Source of the DNA: Acidocella sp.
Lineage (GTDB): Bacteria; Pseudomonadota; Alphaproteobacteria; Acetobacterales; Acetobacteraceae
DNA: 64,000 nt
Direction: 5' to 3'
NCBI GenBank assembly: GCA_031291755.1
Contig: JARLIK010000002.1
Span: 1-64,000, forward strand
Part shown: one piece after another, positions 62,379 through 64,000 of the stretch
Layout: every line of letters starts with the position of its first letter
Numbering within the stretch: position 1 is the first letter of the stretch
The notes under the pieces: generated by a model
The model's input: only the letters and a program-made list of their open reading frames with translations
Told to the model about the DNA's origin: nothing
Databases searched by the model: none
Position numbers and translations under genes: made by a program

Positions 62379-63725
62379 ATGGCAACCGAAATTTTGATGC
62401 CAGCACTTTCGCCCACCATGACGGAAGGCAAGCTTTCCAAATGGCTGAAGAAAGTTGGCGATGATGTGAAATCCGGCGATGTGATTGCCGAGATTGAGAC
62501 CGATAAAGCGACGATGGAAGTTGAAGCCGTTGATGAGGGAAAAATCCTTAGCATTCTGGTGGAAGAAGGCACTGAAGGCGTGCCGGTGAATGCCGTGATC
62601 GCCACATTGGGCGTTGAAGGCGAAACGGCCAAAGCCGCACCCGCAGCGGCACCGAAGGTTGAAGCTCCCAAAGCTGAACCAAAGGCCGCCGCACCGGCGC
62701 AGGCCGTAAAAGCCGAGCATCATGAAATTGCTGAGCCATCCTGGGGCGAGACCAAACCCACCACCGTACGCGAAGCTTTGCGTGCAGGCATGAGCCTGGA
62801 GATGCGCGCTGACCCCGATGTGTTCCTGATGGGTGAAGAAGTGGCGCAGTACCAGGGCGCTTATAAAATCAGTCAGGGGATGCTCGATGAATTTGGCCCC
62901 CGCCGCGTGATCGATACGCCGATCACTGAACATGGCTTTACCGGCATGGCCGTGGGTGCGGCGATGAACGGGCTGAAGCCGATTGTTGAATTCATGACCT
63001 TCAACTTCGCCATGCAGGCGATTGACCAGATCATCAATTCCGCTGCCAAAACTCTGTATATGTCAGGCGGCCAGATGGGCTGCCCGATCGTGTTCCGTGG
63101 CCCCAATGGTGCAGCATCGCGCGTCGGTGCCCAGCATAGCCAGTGCTTTGCGTCCTGGTACGCCCATTGCCCTGGTTTGAAGGTGGTGGCCCCGTGGTCT
63201 GCCGCGGATGCCAAGGGCTTGATGCGCGCGGCCATCCGCGACCCGAACCCGGTGATTTTTCTGGAAAATGAAATTCTTTATGGCCAGACCTTCGATTGTC
63301 CGGTTTCCGATGATTTCATCCTGCCCATCGGCAAGGCGAAAGTTGAGCGCGTTGGCTCGGATGTGACGATCGTTGCGTTCTCCATCATGGTGGATGTGGC
63401 GCTGAAGGCGGCCGAGATTTTGGCCGGGCAGGGGATCAGCGCCGAGGTGATCAATTTGCGCACCATCCGGCCTTTGGATGTGGCGACAATTGTGGAATCG
63501 GTGAAAAAAACCAACCGCGTGGTGAGCGTGGAAGAGGGCTGGCCCTTCGCAGGGATCGGTTCAGAGATTTGCATGACCGTCACTGAGCATTGCTTCGACT
63601 GGCTGGATGCACCGCCGGTGCGGGTGGCGGGGCTGGACGTACCGATGCCGTATGCGGCGAATCTCGAAAAACTGGCGCTGCCGCAACCGAATTGGGTTGT
63701 GGATGCGGTCAAGAAAATTATCTGA
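62379..63725 (+). CDS. pdhB: Pyruvate dehydrogenase E1 component subunit beta with N-terminal lipoyl domain
   Basis: [25 protein letters not shown]...[17 protein letters not shown] lipoyl domain; [39 protein letters not shown]. Confidence 0.95.
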   Translation: MATEILMPALSPTMTEGKLSKWLKKVGDDVKSGDVIAEIETDKATMEVEAVDEGKILSILVEEGTEGVPVNAVIATLGVEGETAKAAPAAAPKVEAPKAEPKAAAPAQAVKAEHHEIAEPSWGETKPTTVREALRAGMSLEMRADPDVFLMGEEVAQYQGAYKISQGMLDEFGPRRVIDTPITEHGFTGMAVGAAMNGLKPIVEFMTFNFAMQAIDQIINSAAKTLYMSGGQMGCPIVFRGPNGAASRVGAQHSQCFASWYAHCPGLKVVAPWSAADAKGLMRAAIRDPNPVIFLENEILYGQTFDCPVSDDFILPIGKAKVERVGSDVTIVAFSIMVDVALKAAEILAGQGISAEVINLRTIRPLDVATIVESVKKTNRVVSVEEGWPFAGIGSEICMTVTEHCFDWLDAPPVRVAGLDVPMPYAANLEKLALPQPNWVVDAVKKII

Positions 63726-63741
63726 GGCAGGGAGCACACAC

Positions 63742-64000
63742 ATGGCAACCAATATATTGATGCCGGCACTTTCGCCTACGATGACGGAAGGCAAATTGTC
63801 GCGCTGGCTGAAGAAAGAAGGCGACGAGGTGAAATCCGGCGACCTGCTCGCGGAAATCGAAACCGATAAGGCGACGATGGAAGTAGAAGCGGTGGACGAA
63901 GGGTTCGTTGCGAAAATTGTAGTCCCTGAGGGCACTGAGGGCGTGGCGGTGAATGCGGTGATTGCCATTCTTACTGCCACCAGGGGTGAAAAAACTGACG
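63742..64000 (+). CDS. pdhC: Dihydrolipoyllysine acetyltransferase (PDH E2) N-terminus (partial, runs off the window end)
   Basis: [54 protein letters not shown] lipoyl domain. Confidence 0.9.
   Translation, partial: MATNILMPALSPTMTEGKLSRWLKKEGDEVKSGDLLAEIETDKATMEVEAVDEGFVAKIVVPEGTEGVAVNAVIAILTATRGEKTD

Noticed and set aside
62124-62933. 269-aa antisense ORF opposite pdhA/pdhB
   Set aside because: Shadow ORF spanning two conserved sense genes.

Overview
This 64 kb window is a dense, GC-rich chromosomal segment with about 60 protein-coding genes, most of them ordinary housekeeping or metabolic loci. The gene content suggests an alphaproteobacterium, probably Acetobacteraceae-like; that placement is inference. 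I saw no rRNA, tRNA, CRISPR array, transposase or prophage. Recognisable blocks: mutM/ubiE/coaBC/dut; an ABC importer without a nearby substrate-binding protein; metK/trmB/dapB; ETF-QO; eno; argG; pntAA-pntAB-pntB; an EmrAB-like efflux operon; a surface-polysaccharide block (large multidomain WbsX/GT4/GT2 protein, rfbBACD, rhamnosyltransferase-like GT2); mipZ; a petABC-mtnP cluster; hemF; and ftsB-pdhA-pdhB-pdhC. The strongest anomaly is the petABC cluster. All three ORFs are intact and cytochrome c1 keeps its heme motifs. The Rieske subunit, however, lacks three of the four [2Fe-2S] ligands (CTHxxC read as NTGISC; CPCHGS read as CPCDGS). Cytochrome b lacks one heme bH histidine, its PEWY motif reads PPWY, and its cd1/Qo region is rewritten. 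This looks like a remodelled or repurposed bc1 complex. A second candidate is an uncharacterised divergent module at 17.7-21.0 kb: a cytosolic PhnD-like binding protein, an SCP2-like protein, a Roadblock/LC7 protein and a tandem V4R-like protein, with a secreted SCP2-like paralogue at 12.2 kb. Other notable items are a REPIN-like inverted repeat pair upstream of eno, a second intergenic repeat at 30.5 kb, a palindrome upstream of pdhA, and a LiuR-like operator candidate upstream of ETF-QO.
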